A DNA stretch of 49,148 nucleotides, taken from assembly GCA_023700945.1 (NCBI GenBank), contig JAMPXY010000004.1, forward strand, positions 1 through 49,148, in the 5' to 3' direction. Shown here piece by piece: positions 1 through 9,412 of the stretch. This stretch comes from Alphaproteobacteria bacterium. GTDB taxonomy: Bacteria > Pseudomonadota > Alphaproteobacteria > Micavibrionales > Micavibrionaceae. Below the pieces are notes generated by a model, which did not search any database, was not told where the DNA came from, and saw nothing but the letters and a program-made list of their open reading frames with translations. Position 1 is the first letter of the stretch. The number at the start of each line of letters is the position of its first letter. Position numbers and translations under genes: made by a program.

Positions 1-1
1 C

Positions 2-1567
2 CTGCTGATGCCCGGCTTTATCAAGGGGCTTGATGTCAGTGGTGATAATATCGCGGTCAAGGTAGCTGATGGTGAAGTCATGATCACAGGCCCTGCCCGT
101 TTACAAGGGCGTCCGGCACCGATTGATTTCAAAGCCTACTTCGATAGTGCCGGAAAACCATTTGTTTTTCAGGCCCGGACAAAAATTCTGGCCGATTACG
201 TCTTGCGGCAGCAATTTGGCGCGGGCCTTGAGGACTGGCTGCTGGGCGACCCCACGATTGATGTCGTTTATACCGAACAAAAGGGGGGGCAGGCTGTGGT
301 CAACGTCAAGGGGCCGGTTGATGATGTCAATCTGCTGGTCAAACCTTTTAAGTTTCAGAAAGCCATCGGGGTCGCCGGTACTGCTGAAGCCAACGTTGTA
401 CTGCAAAATGGCGAACTCAAAGAGGTCAAGGATCTGGCCATTTCAACCCCGGATCTGAAAGTTGACAATGGCCGTCTGTTGTTTGAAACGGTCAAGGGGG
501 TTTCGGAGTTACGCCGGGGCCGCCTGACCCGGGCGCGTCTGGGTGAAACCGATGTTGCGCTGGATTTTGAACAGGTACCGGGTGGTCCGCTCAAGTTTAA
601 GGCCACCGGTTCGTTTTTTGATGCAAGACCTTTTATTGGTAAGGGAGCTGAGGTAGCGGATGAGGCTCCTTATACCGGCCCTGCTGTCATTGCTTCGGCT
701 GCGGTTGACCGGATGCGTACCCATCCCGCGCGGGTGATCGAGAAGGTCAAGGTTTATCTCGATATGAATAATAAAGGCGATGTTAGCCAGTTTGAACTGG
801 ATGCGATTGCCGGGCAAGGTCCGCTCTATTTGCGTTTTAAACCGGCAGCGAGCGGCGGCAAGATGACGATCCATGTCGAGGCGCAGGATGCCGGAGCGGT
901 ATTGCGTGCCTTCGATGTCTATGAAAACGTCGAAGGTGGCCAGATGAAAATTTATGGCGAACAGGTGCCAGAGCAAAATAGCCGTCGCCGTTTGCTGCGT
1001 GGGTCGGGCGAGATTACCAACTTCCGTGTGGTCAAGGCTCCGGTACTGGCGCAGCTGGTGGGGACGTTGAGCCTGACCGGTATTCCCGAACTGCTGAGCG
1101 GGCAAGGCATTTCCTTTAGTCGCCTGCAGGGTGACTTTGACTGGGTGGTCAGCCGTAGCGGTGATGCCTATTACATGCGCAATGGCCGCACATCGGGATC
1201 TTCGATTGGTCTGACCTTCGAGGGCAAGGTCGACAAGCGCGAGGATGTTATGGATGTCGGCGGCACGGTCGTACCGGTCACTTTCGTCAATGATCTGATC
1301 AGCAATATACCACTGATCGGCACCTTGCTGACCGGGGGGGAAGGTGCGCTGATCGCGGCGACTTACTCGGTCAAGGGGCCTGCTAAAAACCCGACCGTAA
1401 CGGTCAACCCCTTGGCAGCGCTGACGCCCGGGATCCTGCGGCGGATTTTCTTTGAAGAGGATAAGGTAGATCGTGCCCCGGATGCGATGGGGCCGTTGCC
1501 GCCCACCAAGACGACACCACCCCCGCAAGGTGGCTCACAAGGTGGCTCACCGGGGTTAAATCGTTAG
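2..1567 (+). CDS. AsmA/YhdP-like (AsmA-like C-terminal region) protein, 5' truncated by the window edge
   Basis: Frame is open to the window start. C-terminal region 'GTLSLTGIPELLSGQGISFSRLQGDFDW...GTVVPVTFVNDLISNIPLIGTLLTGGEGALIAATYSVKGPAKNPTVTVNPLAALTPGILRRIF' is typical of large AsmA-like envelope proteins. Confidence 0.8.
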   Translation: MLMPGFIKGLDVSGDNIAVKVADGEVMITGPARLQGRPAPIDFKAYFDSAGKPFVFQARTKILADYVLRQQFGAGLEDWLLGDPTIDVVYTEQKGGQAVVNVKGPVDDVNLLVKPFKFQKAIGVAGTAEANVVLQNGELKEVKDLAISTPDLKVDNGRLLFETVKGVSELRRGRLTRARLGETDVALDFEQVPGGPLKFKATGSFFDARPFIGKGAEVADEAPYTGPAVIASAAVDRMRTHPARVIEKVKVYLDMNNKGDVSQFELDAIAGQGPLYLRFKPAASGGKMTIHVEAQDAGAVLRAFDVYENVEGGQMKIYGEQVPEQNSRRRLLRGSGEITNFRVVKAPVLAQLVGTLSLTGIPELLSGQGISFSRLQGDFDWVVSRSGDAYYMRNGRTSGSSIGLTFEGKVDKREDVMDVGGTVVPVTFVNDLISNIPLIGTLLTGGEGALIAATYSVKGPAKNPTVTVNPLAALTPGILRRIFFEEDKVDRAPDAMGPLPPTKTTPPPQGGSQGGSPGLNR

Positions 1568-1570
1568 GGG

Positions 1571-2824
1571 CTAGATGCGGACCAGAGCGTGACGCTTTTT
1601 CCCGGCTGATAACTTGATATAGCCTTCGCTGGTCAGATCGGATTCCTTGGCCACGAACTTATCATCGTTGACGATATTATCGTTGCAGCGAATGCCGCCC
1701 CCTTGCACCAGCCGCCGGGCTTCACCCTTGGAAGCGGCAAATCCGGCCTCGACCAGCAGATCAAGCAGGGCAATCCCGGTTGATAGACGGGCGCGTTCAA
1801 CCGTAATGCTGGGCAAATCATCGCCAACGCCGCCCTGTTCAAACACTTTTTGTGCGGTGGCGGCTGCTTCCTGCGCAGCGGCCTCGCCGTGGCAGATTTT
1901 TGTCGCTTCAAACGCCAGAATTTTCTTGGCTTCGTTGATGTCCGACCCGCCGAGGGATTCCAGCTTGGCGATTTCATCAAGCGGCAAGATGGTAAAACGG
2001 CGCAAGAGCTTGCCGACATCGGCGTCTTCGACATTGCGCCAATATTGCCAGTAATCATAAGGGGTCAGCATCGCGGCATTGAGCCAGACCGCACCTTTTT
2101 CGGTCTTGCCCATCTTCTGCCCCGATGCGGTGGTGAGCAGGGGTGCGGTCAAGGCAAAGAGCTGCACCTGATCGGCCTTGTGGCCGAGATCAACCCCGTT
2201 GATGATGTTGCCCCACTGGTCGGACCCGCCCATCTGCAACAGGGTACCGTAACGGCGATGCAGTTCGAGGAAATCGTATCCTTGCATCACCATGTAGTTG
2301 AATTCGAGCAGGGTGAGCGGGCTTTCACGTTCAAGGCGCAATTTGACCGAGTCGAAAGAGAGCATGCGGTTGACGGTGAAGTGACGGCCATAATCGCGCA
2401 GGAACGAGAGATAATGCAGGCCGGAAAGCCAGTCATCGTTATTGACCATCAGGGCGTCGGTTGGGCCGTCGCCATAGCGCAGGAACTGGCGGAAACAGGT
2501 CGCCTTGATCTGTTCGATATTGGCCGCAATTGTATCATCGTCCATCAGTTTGCGTGATTCATCCTTGAAGGACGGATCGCCGATCTTGCTGGTGCCGCCA
2601 CCCATCAGGGTAATCGGTTTATGCCCGGTCTGCTGGAACCAGTAGAGCATCATGATCCCGGTCAGGTTACCGATATGCAAGCTTTGGGCGGTGGCATCAA
2701 AGCCGATATAAGCGGATTGCACGCCGCTGCAGAGTTTCTGGTCGAGGGCTGCGAGGTCGGAGCATTGATGAAAAAAGCCTCGTTCCTGCATTACGTGGAG
2801 AAAATCTGATTTTACAGCGGTCAT
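1571..2824 (-). CDS. tyrS: Tyrosine--tRNA ligase
   Basis: Class I aaRS: '[17 protein letters not shown]', '[15 protein letters not shown]', KMSKS-like '[11 protein letters not shown]', C-terminal S4-like domain. ORF opens at 2854; MTAVKSDF start at 2824 preferred. Confidence 0.96.
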   Translation of the reverse strand: MTAVKSDFLHVMQERGFFHQCSDLAALDQKLCSGVQSAYIGFDATAQSLHIGNLTGIMMLYWFQQTGHKPITLMGGGTSKIGDPSFKDESRKLMDDDTIAANIEQIKATCFRQFLRYGDGPTDALMVNNDDWLSGLHYLSFLRDYGRHFTVNRMLSFDSVKLRLERESPLTLLEFNYMVMQGYDFLELHRRYGTLLQMGGSDQWGNIINGVDLGHKADQVQLFALTAPLLTTASGQKMGKTEKGAVWLNAAMLTPYDYWQYWRNVEDADVGKLLRRFTILPLDEIAKLESLGGSDINEAKKILAFEATKICHGEAAAQEAAATAQKVFEQGGVGDDLPSITVERARLSTGIALLDLLVEAGFAASKGEARRLVQGGGIRCNDNIVNDDKFVAKESDLTSEGYIKLSAGKKRHALVRI

Positions 2825-2874
2825 GATACCCATTATCCTTGAAAATAAACGCATTTTCCTGATATCAGAGACTC

Positions 2875-3978
2875 ATGCAAAAGCCAAGCGTTAACCATAA
2901 AATCTATACCGTGATCGGCTTGATGTCCGGTACCTCGCTTGACGGTATTGATGCCGCCCTGATCCGCACTGACGGCCTTGATTATGTCGAGCCGTTGGCC
3001 TTTTTGACCGTGCCTTACGAACCGGAGGTGCGCGCGGCTTTGCGCGCCTGTCTGGGTTTGGATAAAGACCCGGACGGCCGGGTGGCGCGGGCCGAGACCT
3101 TGATGACCGCTGCCCACGCGCAGGTGGTTAAAAATCTGCTGGCGCTATCGCATGTCAGTGCCGCTGAGGTCGATATGATCGGGTTTCACGGCCAGACGAT
3201 TTTTCATGATCCGGCTAACGGTTTCACGTGGCAGATTGGTGATGGCGCCGGGCTGGTTCGCGCCACCGGGATTGCCGTGGTCAACGATTTTCGCAGCGCC
3301 GATGTGCGGGCGGGGGGGCAGGGGGCTCCTTTGATCCCGGTTTATCATGCCGCCCTTGCCAGTCATCTTGTCAAACCCGTGGCCATTTTGAATATCGGTG
3401 GTGTTGCCAATGTGACATGGATCAACGCGCAGGGCGATGTGCTGGCGTTTGATACTGGCCCTGGCAATGCGTTGCTGAATGACTGGGTACGCATCCATAC
3501 TGGTGCTGAATTCGACAAGGACGGGGCTTACGCGCAAGCTGGTCAGGTCAACGGGTCCGCTTTAAGCCGTTTATTGCAAAACCCGTTCTTTGCGCAGACC
3601 CCACCGAAATCGCTCGACCGTGATGCGTGGCCTACCGGCTTCCTGCAAGGATTATCGCTTGAGGACGGGGCGGCGACATTGGCGGCCTTTACCGTACAGG
3701 CGGTGGCGCAGAGCCTCAGCCATATGCCGCAACCACCGCAGGCCTGGTATGTCACGGGCGGGGGTCGTCGTAACCCTGTGCTCATGCAGGGTTTGCGTGA
3801 TGCCCTGAAGGTACCGGTCCATGATGTGGATGAATTGCAATGGGACGGTGATGCGCTTGAGGCGCAGGGGTTTGCCTATCTCGCAGTGCGGGCAAGACTG
3901 CAGTTGCCTCTGTCTTTTCCTACAACAACCGCGGTGCCGCATCCTATGACGGGCGGTCGTTTCTGGGCGTCTTCATGA
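2875..3978 (+). CDS. anmK: Anhydro-N-acetylmuramic acid kinase
   Basis: 'GLMSGTSLDGIDAALIRTDG', 'GFHGQTIFHDP', 'NIGGVANVTWI', 'FDTGPGNALLNDW', 'VTGGGRRNPVLM'. Confidence 0.95.
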   Translation: MQKPSVNHKIYTVIGLMSGTSLDGIDAALIRTDGLDYVEPLAFLTVPYEPEVRAALRACLGLDKDPDGRVARAETLMTAAHAQVVKNLLALSHVSAAEVDMIGFHGQTIFHDPANGFTWQIGDGAGLVRATGIAVVNDFRSADVRAGGQGAPLIPVYHAALASHLVKPVAILNIGGVANVTWINAQGDVLAFDTGPGNALLNDWVRIHTGAEFDKDGAYAQAGQVNGSALSRLLQNPFFAQTPPKSLDRDAWPTGFLQGLSLEDGAATLAAFTVQAVAQSLSHMPQPPQAWYVTGGGRRNPVLMQGLRDALKVPVHDVDELQWDGDALEAQGFAYLAVRARLQLPLSFPTTTAVPHPMTGGRFWASS

Positions 3979-4973
3979 GTGTCATCAAAATGTCTTCGTC
4001 GGAGGTCCTGCGTGAGGCTGCGGCTTTGCTCAAGGCGGGGCAATTGGTTGTCCTGCCCACCGAAACGGTCTATGGCCTCGGCGCCAATGCGTTGGACGGT
4101 GCGGCGGTCGCGCGAATTTTTGCCGCCAAGGGGCGGCCCTCCTTCAACCCGGTGATTGTTCATGTGCCGGACGCGGCGGCAGCGCAGGCATACGTCATGA
4201 TGGATGCACGGGCTCAGGCGGTGGCGGCGGCTTTTTGGCCGGGGCCGTTGACCATCATCCTGCCCCGTCGTCCCGATTGCGCTGTCAGTGAGTTATGCAG
4301 CGCAGGACTGCCGACACTGGCGGTGCGTGTGCCGGCCCATCCGGTGGCTTTGGCCTTGCTCAGGGAATCCGGTGTGCCGGTTGCGGCCCCCAGTGCCAAT
4401 ATTTCGGGGCAGGTCAGTGCCACCACGCCCCAGCATGTCGCCACAGGTCTGGGCGACAAGGTGGCACTGATACTGGCGGCGGGGCCCTGCGACGTGGGTC
4501 TTGAATCAACGGTGCTGGATTTAAGCGGGGCGGTGCCTGTGGTGCTGCGCCCCGGCGCAGTCACGGCTGAACAACTGTCCGCTGTGCTGGGGGTCAGTGT
4601 CGGTTATGATCTGGGTGACCACGGCGATCAGGTTAAATCACCGGGGCAACTCCTGAAGCATTATGCCCCTTCGGTGCCGGTACGTCTGAATGCGGTTGAT
4701 ATCATGCCCGGCGAGGCGCTACTGGCGTTCGGTTCTGTCAAGTTCATGGGAATCAAAGGCGGTGGTCGCGCTCAAGACCTGCCGGAGACGGCGCTGCGTA
4801 ATTTGAGTGATAGCGGCGATCTGCATCAGGCTGCAGCCAACCTGTTCCGCATGCTGCGCGAGCTTGACCGTCCGGAGCATCACCGTATCGCAGTGATGAA
4901 TATTCCCGACCAAGGCTTGGGGATTGCGATCAATGACCGTCTGAAGCGAGCGGCAGCGGGAAGTCAGCAATAA
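3975..4973 (+). CDS. L-threonylcarbamoyladenylate synthase (Sua5/YrdC/YwlC family)
   Basis: 'LPTETVYGLGANALDGAAVARIFAAKGRPSFNPVIVHV', 'PSANISGQVSATTPQHV', C-terminal Sua5 domain. Overlaps anmK by 4 bp (ATGA). Confidence 0.94.
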   Translation: MSVIKMSSSEVLREAAALLKAGQLVVLPTETVYGLGANALDGAAVARIFAAKGRPSFNPVIVHVPDAAAAQAYVMMDARAQAVAAAFWPGPLTIILPRRPDCAVSELCSAGLPTLAVRVPAHPVALALLRESGVPVAAPSANISGQVSATTPQHVATGLGDKVALILAAGPCDVGLESTVLDLSGAVPVVLRPGAVTAEQLSAVLGVSVGYDLGDHGDQVKSPGQLLKHYAPSVPVRLNAVDIMPGEALLAFGSVKFMGIKGGGRAQDLPETALRNLSDSGDLHQAAANLFRMLRELDRPEHHRIAVMNIPDQGLGIAINDRLKRAAAGSQQ

Positions 4974-5011
4974 CGTCCTCCGCCACAAACGATCTGGCTA
5001 TAAACGACAAA

Positions 5012-5044
5012 GACGCCATCTTGATCAGAGATGGCGTCCGTTTG
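5012..5044. terminator. Rho-independent-like hairpin, probably bidirectional
   Basis: GACGCCATCT-TGATCAG-AGATGGCGTC (10-bp perfect stem), followed by CGTTT on + and TTTGTC on -. Confidence 0.6.
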
Positions 5045-5078
5045 GGCGTCAGACCGGGCGTGCGGTCGCTTTAAGAGT

Positions 5079-5234
5079 TCAATTGGTCAGAGCCAGATTG
5101 TGATATCTGTGCAGGGCGGCCAACGCCCGTACTCTGGCAGGATAAGCGGCCGTTTTAATGTTGTCCGTACCGAGAATTCTCCCGACGCGAAACAGGGCCT
5201 GTTTCCTGAACTCATGGCCAAGAAGAGAAGTCAT
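5079..5234 (-). CDS. Small hypothetical protein, 51 aa
   Basis: Minus-strand ORF MTSLLGHEFRKQALFRVGRILGTDNIKTAAYPARVRALAALHRYHNLALTN*. GGAGG lies 5 nt before ATG. Not in the supplied track, where the shortest ORFs listed are about 60 aa. Confidence 0.55.
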   Translation of the reverse strand: MTSLLGHEFRKQALFRVGRILGTDNIKTAAYPARVRALAALHRYHNLALTN

Positions 5235-5266
5235 GTGAACCTCCATTTCCTAGTCTCTATGTCTTA

Positions 5267-5295
5267 AACATACACGAACATGAAGATAAATTCAA
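5267..5295 (-). promoter_or_regulatory. Sigma70-like promoter for the 51-aa ORF
   Basis: Minus strand TTGAAT-N17-TATGTT, upstream of the small ORF's SD and ATG. Confidence 0.45.
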
Positions 5296-5663
5296 GTATA
5301 AAACAAAAAAATCGTTATAAATCGTGCAGTGTTTTTACTTGAGTTTACTTGAGTATATTTAATTAATTTATAATTAATCGCGCATGTGGTTCTTTATTAC
5401 ATGACAATACAACAAGTATTCATGAAGTAATTATATAGTAATCCCGGAAATGGGCGCAAAAAAAGAGGGTTTGTCAGGGGGTTTTGGAGCGCTTCTCTGA
5501 AAAGAAATTATTTCTTCTCCATTGCTCAGAGTTATAGCTGGGGCGTTGCTTGTAATTAAGCCGCACTTTCGTGCCCCTCTTGTGTTGGAATAGTTTTAGG
5601 TTTTTATAGAGATAGATAATACATTGTCGCTGATTTAAGAGTGTTTTCCGGGGGAGGGGCAAT

Positions 5664-6386
5664 ATGAGATTTGTAATTTTTTTACTGGTTCTGATCTTGA
5701 TAGATCTCGTGTCGTTTTCAGCGCAGGCGCAGGATGTACGCGGAAACTGCAAGAAGACCAAAGCCGGGTCCCATATGGCTCTCCTAGGATCCGATATTCA
5801 ATTCAAGCCTGAATATGCAATGCTGAGAGAGAAGCTTGTCAGTGTTGATACGGACAAACTTTGTGATTGTATATTTGATGCTTCTGAAAAATTATTCGGC
5901 GTGGAAAAAGTAAGGGCAATGACTCAGTATAGCTATGCTGATAGCATTTCTCCAGAAACATTGATTGCAGAAGACCATCAGAAAACAACCATTCGGCTTT
6001 CTTGCTTTGGGCAGCAAATGGGCATAAAAAATTTAACCCCGCCCTCTTCCTCTGAGGTATTCGAGACTATTACGCGTGCTCCGACGGATGAGCAAGCCGC
6101 CAAGATGAAGACAGCCAAGACCATGAAAGCCGTGATGGGGGCCGTTAATAGATATAGCGTTACATACAAACAATACCCGAACTCTTTAACGCAACTTTCA
6201 GATTCAACAGGTTCTTTGCTGAGTTCTGCGGCTATCAAGGATGCGTGGGGTCATGATCTTCTGATGAGAAACCATTCAAATTCATATATTACTCTTTTGT
6301 CGAAGGGCCCCGATGGTATGGCCAATACCAGTGATGATCTTTCCTCCGACCGTAATGGAAATTGTGTGAACTGCTACGCGCATTGA
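5664..6386 (+). CDS. Secreted hypothetical protein with pseudopilin (GspG)-like C-terminal region
   Basis: Signal peptide 'MRFVIFLLVLILIDLVSFSAQAQD'. C-terminus 'AVNRYSVTYKQYPNSLTQL...IKDAWGHDLLMRNHSNSYITLLSKGPDGMANTSDDLSSD' resembles the GspG C-terminal domain. RBS gggagggg. Confidence 0.7.
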   Translation: MRFVIFLLVLILIDLVSFSAQAQDVRGNCKKTKAGSHMALLGSDIQFKPEYAMLREKLVSVDTDKLCDCIFDASEKLFGVEKVRAMTQYSYADSISPETLIAEDHQKTTIRLSCFGQQMGIKNLTPPSSSEVFETITRAPTDEQAAKMKTAKTMKAVMGAVNRYSVTYKQYPNSLTQLSDSTGSLLSSAAIKDAWGHDLLMRNHSNSYITLLSKGPDGMANTSDDLSSDRNGNCVNCYAH

Positions 6387-6497
6387 TCTGAAGGTTACCG
6401 TTTCAAAAAAGTTGGACGTGGTCACTATCAAGTGATTGTGTCGTTTTCACATCCCGATGCCTTGTAGAGCGCTTGCTAGAATCAACCGGGATCGGGT

Positions 6498-7484
6498 TTA
6501 TTCGTTATAGCGTGGCTTGGCGCGCAGGGTGTCGCGGCGTGTGTCGAGAGGGGTGTCGAGTTGCGCCAGTTCCATGATCTGCAAGGGGCTGACGGCCAAG
6601 GCCTGTGTACTACCGCGCGGGGTGCCGCCGGGCAGCTGGGCGGTGCGGTTGCGGGGTTGCTGATCATCGTGGGCCTGCAGGGTTCCGGCGAGCAGACGGA
6701 TTTGCTGCTGCTGGTTGTTGCGGAACAAGGTATGCGCCCAGATCTCGGCGTTTTCCTCCATGTCGGCGCTGAGGCGGGAGGTCGGGGCCGAGGCAGGCGC
6801 GGTGGCTTTCTTGCCGGATGAAGCCATCACTACGGCGTTATCGGCGCTGTTACCGAATTTTTTTGCGAAGAAATCATAAACCCCGGCCAGTGTACGCGGC
6901 GCGCCGGTCTTGGCATCGTAAAACACATTGCGGTTGGCGCGGGCGGCTTGCGGGAATAAGTCGGCAGCGGTCGCGAGCGGATTCTTTTCCAACGCATTGA
7001 GAAAACCGGAGGCGCCCGCCGGGCCCATGAAGTGGGCGAAGTACAGCTCGACCGAACCGATATCGCCGCCGACGTTTTTCTCGAGATAGCGTTTGTTCTC
7101 AGCAGCATATTCGGCGGCCATGGCGGCGGCGGTGTCAGGGTCGTTCCGCAGGGCCAAAATATCCTTGCGGGTTTGCGCATCGCTGACCTTGCCTCCGGCG
7201 CTGATTTTATCGGCGTATTCACCGAGGCCGTATTTGGCGCCATGGTCGCGGATCATTCCGAGCCATGTTTTTTCGATAAACTGGTAGAGCCCGGTAGCGG
7301 AACTTGATTTCGATTTGATATCGGTTTTAAAGCTGCTTTCGGCGCTGGCCTTTTCCAGCAGGTAGGCAAAATCAACCCCGGTACGGGCGCTGGCCTTCTT
7401 GATCGCCCCCAATACCTCAGGCGAGGCCTTGCTTTGCAAGGCTGCCAACGTATTGTTTTTTAATATGTTTCCTGCCGAATTCAT
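6498..7484 (-). CDS. Lytic transglycosylase, SLT domain
   Basis: 'VDFAYLLEKASAESSFKTDIKSKSSSATGLYQFIEKTWLGMIRDHG' is an SLT goose-lysozyme-like motif; low-complexity C-terminus. Confidence 0.85.
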   Translation of the reverse strand: MNSAGNILKNNTLAALQSKASPEVLGAIKKASARTGVDFAYLLEKASAESSFKTDIKSKSSSATGLYQFIEKTWLGMIRDHGAKYGLGEYADKISAGGKVSDAQTRKDILALRNDPDTAAAMAAEYAAENKRYLEKNVGGDIGSVELYFAHFMGPAGASGFLNALEKNPLATAADLFPQAARANRNVFYDAKTGAPRTLAGVYDFFAKKFGNSADNAVVMASSGKKATAPASAPTSRLSADMEENAEIWAHTLFRNNQQQQIRLLAGTLQAHDDQQPRNRTAQLPGGTPRGSTQALAVSPLQIMELAQLDTPLDTRRDTLRAKPRYNE

Positions 7485-7675
7485 GTCTGTGACCTTGAAG
7501 GAATCCTGAATATCTCCCGGTTATATCAGCAAGGGCCGTGCCAACTCCCCCTGATTATTTCACATAAATTTTTGCGCAGGGCAGCATGCCAGGGATGTGG
7601 GCGCCCGGTATAATTCTGATATATTTGCGCTTTCGCCGTTTCACCTGATGACTATGATCTTTCTGAGGTTTCCTG

Positions 7676-9412
7676 ATGAGCAGCTACAAAGCCCCGATAA
7701 CGGATATGCAGTTTATCCTCAAGCACGTTGTGGGCTTGCACCAGCTTGAGGCTGCGCGTGACCTTGATGACCAGATGGTAGCCACCATTCTTGCCGAAGC
7801 CGGAAAACTGGCGGGTGACATTCTGGCACCACTCAATCACAGCGCCGATCGTGCCGGGTCGCGGCTTGAAGGGGGGAAGGTCGTCACCCCTGCGGGCTTC
7901 AAGGAGGCTTACCGGCAATACCGCGAGAGCGGCTGGAACGGGGTGCCGTTCAATCCCGATTACGGTGGACAGGGGTTGCCCTTGACGATGGCCTTTCCGG
8001 TGCAGGAAATGTGGCAGGCTTCCAACATGTCGTTTGGGTTGTGTCCGATGCTCAATCAGGCGGCGGTCGAGGCGATTGATATTCACGGCACGCAGGAACA
8101 AAAGAATACCTATCTCGCCAAGCTGATTTCCGGCGAATGGACCGGAACCATGAACCTGACTGAACCGCAGGCGGGCACGGATCTGTCGGCGCTGCAGACC
8201 AAGGCGATCCGGCAGGATGACGGCTCGTATAAACTGAGCGGTCAGAAAATCTTTATCACCTACGGCGACCACGATTTGGCTGAGAACATCATTCATATGG
8301 TACTGGCGCGCACTCCTGATGCGCCTGCCGGGGTCAAGGGCATATCCTTGTTTCTGGTGCCGAAATTCATCCCCGATGCGCAGGGCAATCCCGGTGTCGC
8401 TAATGATCTCATCTGCACCGGGCTTGAGCATAAGATGGGTATTCACGGTTCCCCCACCTGTACCATGCAGTATGGCGATCACGGCGGGGCCGTAGCGTGG
8501 CTGATCGGGCAGGAATATGACGGGCTTAAATGTATGTTCACCATGATGAACAACGCCCGTCTGGCTGTGGGGCTGCAGGGTGTGGCAGTTGCCGACCGCG
8601 CCTATCAGCACGCCTTGCACTATGCGCGGGAACGGGTGCAAGGTACCCGCATTTCCGAGAAGAACGGGGCACGGGTGGCGATTATCGAACATCCCGATGT
8701 CAGGCGCATGCTTTTGTCGATGAAGGCGCAGGTGATGGCCGGGCGGATGCTGTGTTATGAGGCCGCCTTTGCCTTTGACCGCGCTCATGAAGGTGTTGCG
8801 GGCGCGCAAGATCGGGTTGATTTGCTGACCCCGGTGGTCAAGGCGTGGTGTACCGACATGGCGATTGATGTAACTTCGACCGGCGTGCAGATTCACGGCG
8901 GTATGGGCTTCATCGAGGAAACCGGTGCAGCACAATTCTACCGTGATGCGCGAATTACGGCGATCTATGAGGGGACCAACGGTATTCAGGCGCTTGATTT
9001 GTCGATGCGCAAGGTGATTGCCAATAAAGGGCTGGCTGCACTGGCCTGGCTTGCCGAGGTGCGCGCAGGTGTGCAGGCGTTGAATGATCAGTCTGTGCGT
9101 AACCCGCTTGAGGCAGCCTTACGGGCGCTGGATGAGGCCACCCATTGGGTTCTGACACAGGGACAGGCTGGCGGGGTCGAGGCTGTGGCCGCGGTGAATG
9201 TCCCTTATCTGCGGGCCTTTGGTCTGATTGCTGGCGGGGTCATGATGGGACGCTGGTACGCGGCGGCAGCGCAATCAACCCAGCCGGAAGAAGCCCGTTT
9301 GCTCGCACATTATTATATTCAGCATATCTTGCCACAATATAAGGGTTGTATCGACACGGTGCTGACCGGGTCCTCGTCTGTCTGCCAATACCAGTCAGCG
9401 ATGTTTGGCTAA
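7676..9412 (+). CDS. Acyl-CoA dehydrogenase (long form with C-terminal extension; DmdC-like)
   Basis: 'SGEWTGTMNLTEPQAGTDLSALQTKA', 'GSYKLSGQKIFITYGDHDLAENIIHMVLAR', 'VQIHGGMGFIEETGAAQFYRDARITAIYEGTNGIQALDL'. Confidence 0.93.
   Translation: MSSYKAPITDMQFILKHVVGLHQLEAARDLDDQMVATILAEAGKLAGDILAPLNHSADRAGSRLEGGKVVTPAGFKEAYRQYRESGWNGVPFNPDYGGQGLPLTMAFPVQEMWQASNMSFGLCPMLNQAAVEAIDIHGTQEQKNTYLAKLISGEWTGTMNLTEPQAGTDLSALQTKAIRQDDGSYKLSGQKIFITYGDHDLAENIIHMVLARTPDAPAGVKGISLFLVPKFIPDAQGNPGVANDLICTGLEHKMGIHGSPTCTMQYGDHGGAVAWLIGQEYDGLKCMFTMMNNARLAVGLQGVAVADRAYQHALHYARERVQGTRISEKNGARVAIIEHPDVRRMLLSMKAQVMAGRMLCYEAAFAFDRAHEGVAGAQDRVDLLTPVVKAWCTDMAIDVTSTGVQIHGGMGFIEETGAAQFYRDARITAIYEGTNGIQALDLSMRKVIANKGLAALAWLAEVRAGVQALNDQSVRNPLEAALRALDEATHWVLTQGQAGGVEAVAAVNVPYLRAFGLIAGGVMMGRWYAAAAQSTQPEEARLLAHYYIQHILPQYKGCIDTVLTGSSSVCQYQSAMFG

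Noticed and set aside
509-1528. 339-aa minus-strand ORF opposite the AsmA-like gene
   Set aside because: Antisense shadow of a clear coding frame, with no recognisable motifs.
5031-5267. 78-aa plus-strand ORF
   Set aside because: Begins in the terminator hairpin, lacks a clear RBS and overlaps the better-supported 51-aa minus-strand ORF.
7652-8935. 427-aa minus-strand ORF opposite the acyl-CoA dehydrogenase
   Set aside because: Antisense shadow ORF in a GC-rich gene. The plus-strand frame has full family motifs; the minus product has none.
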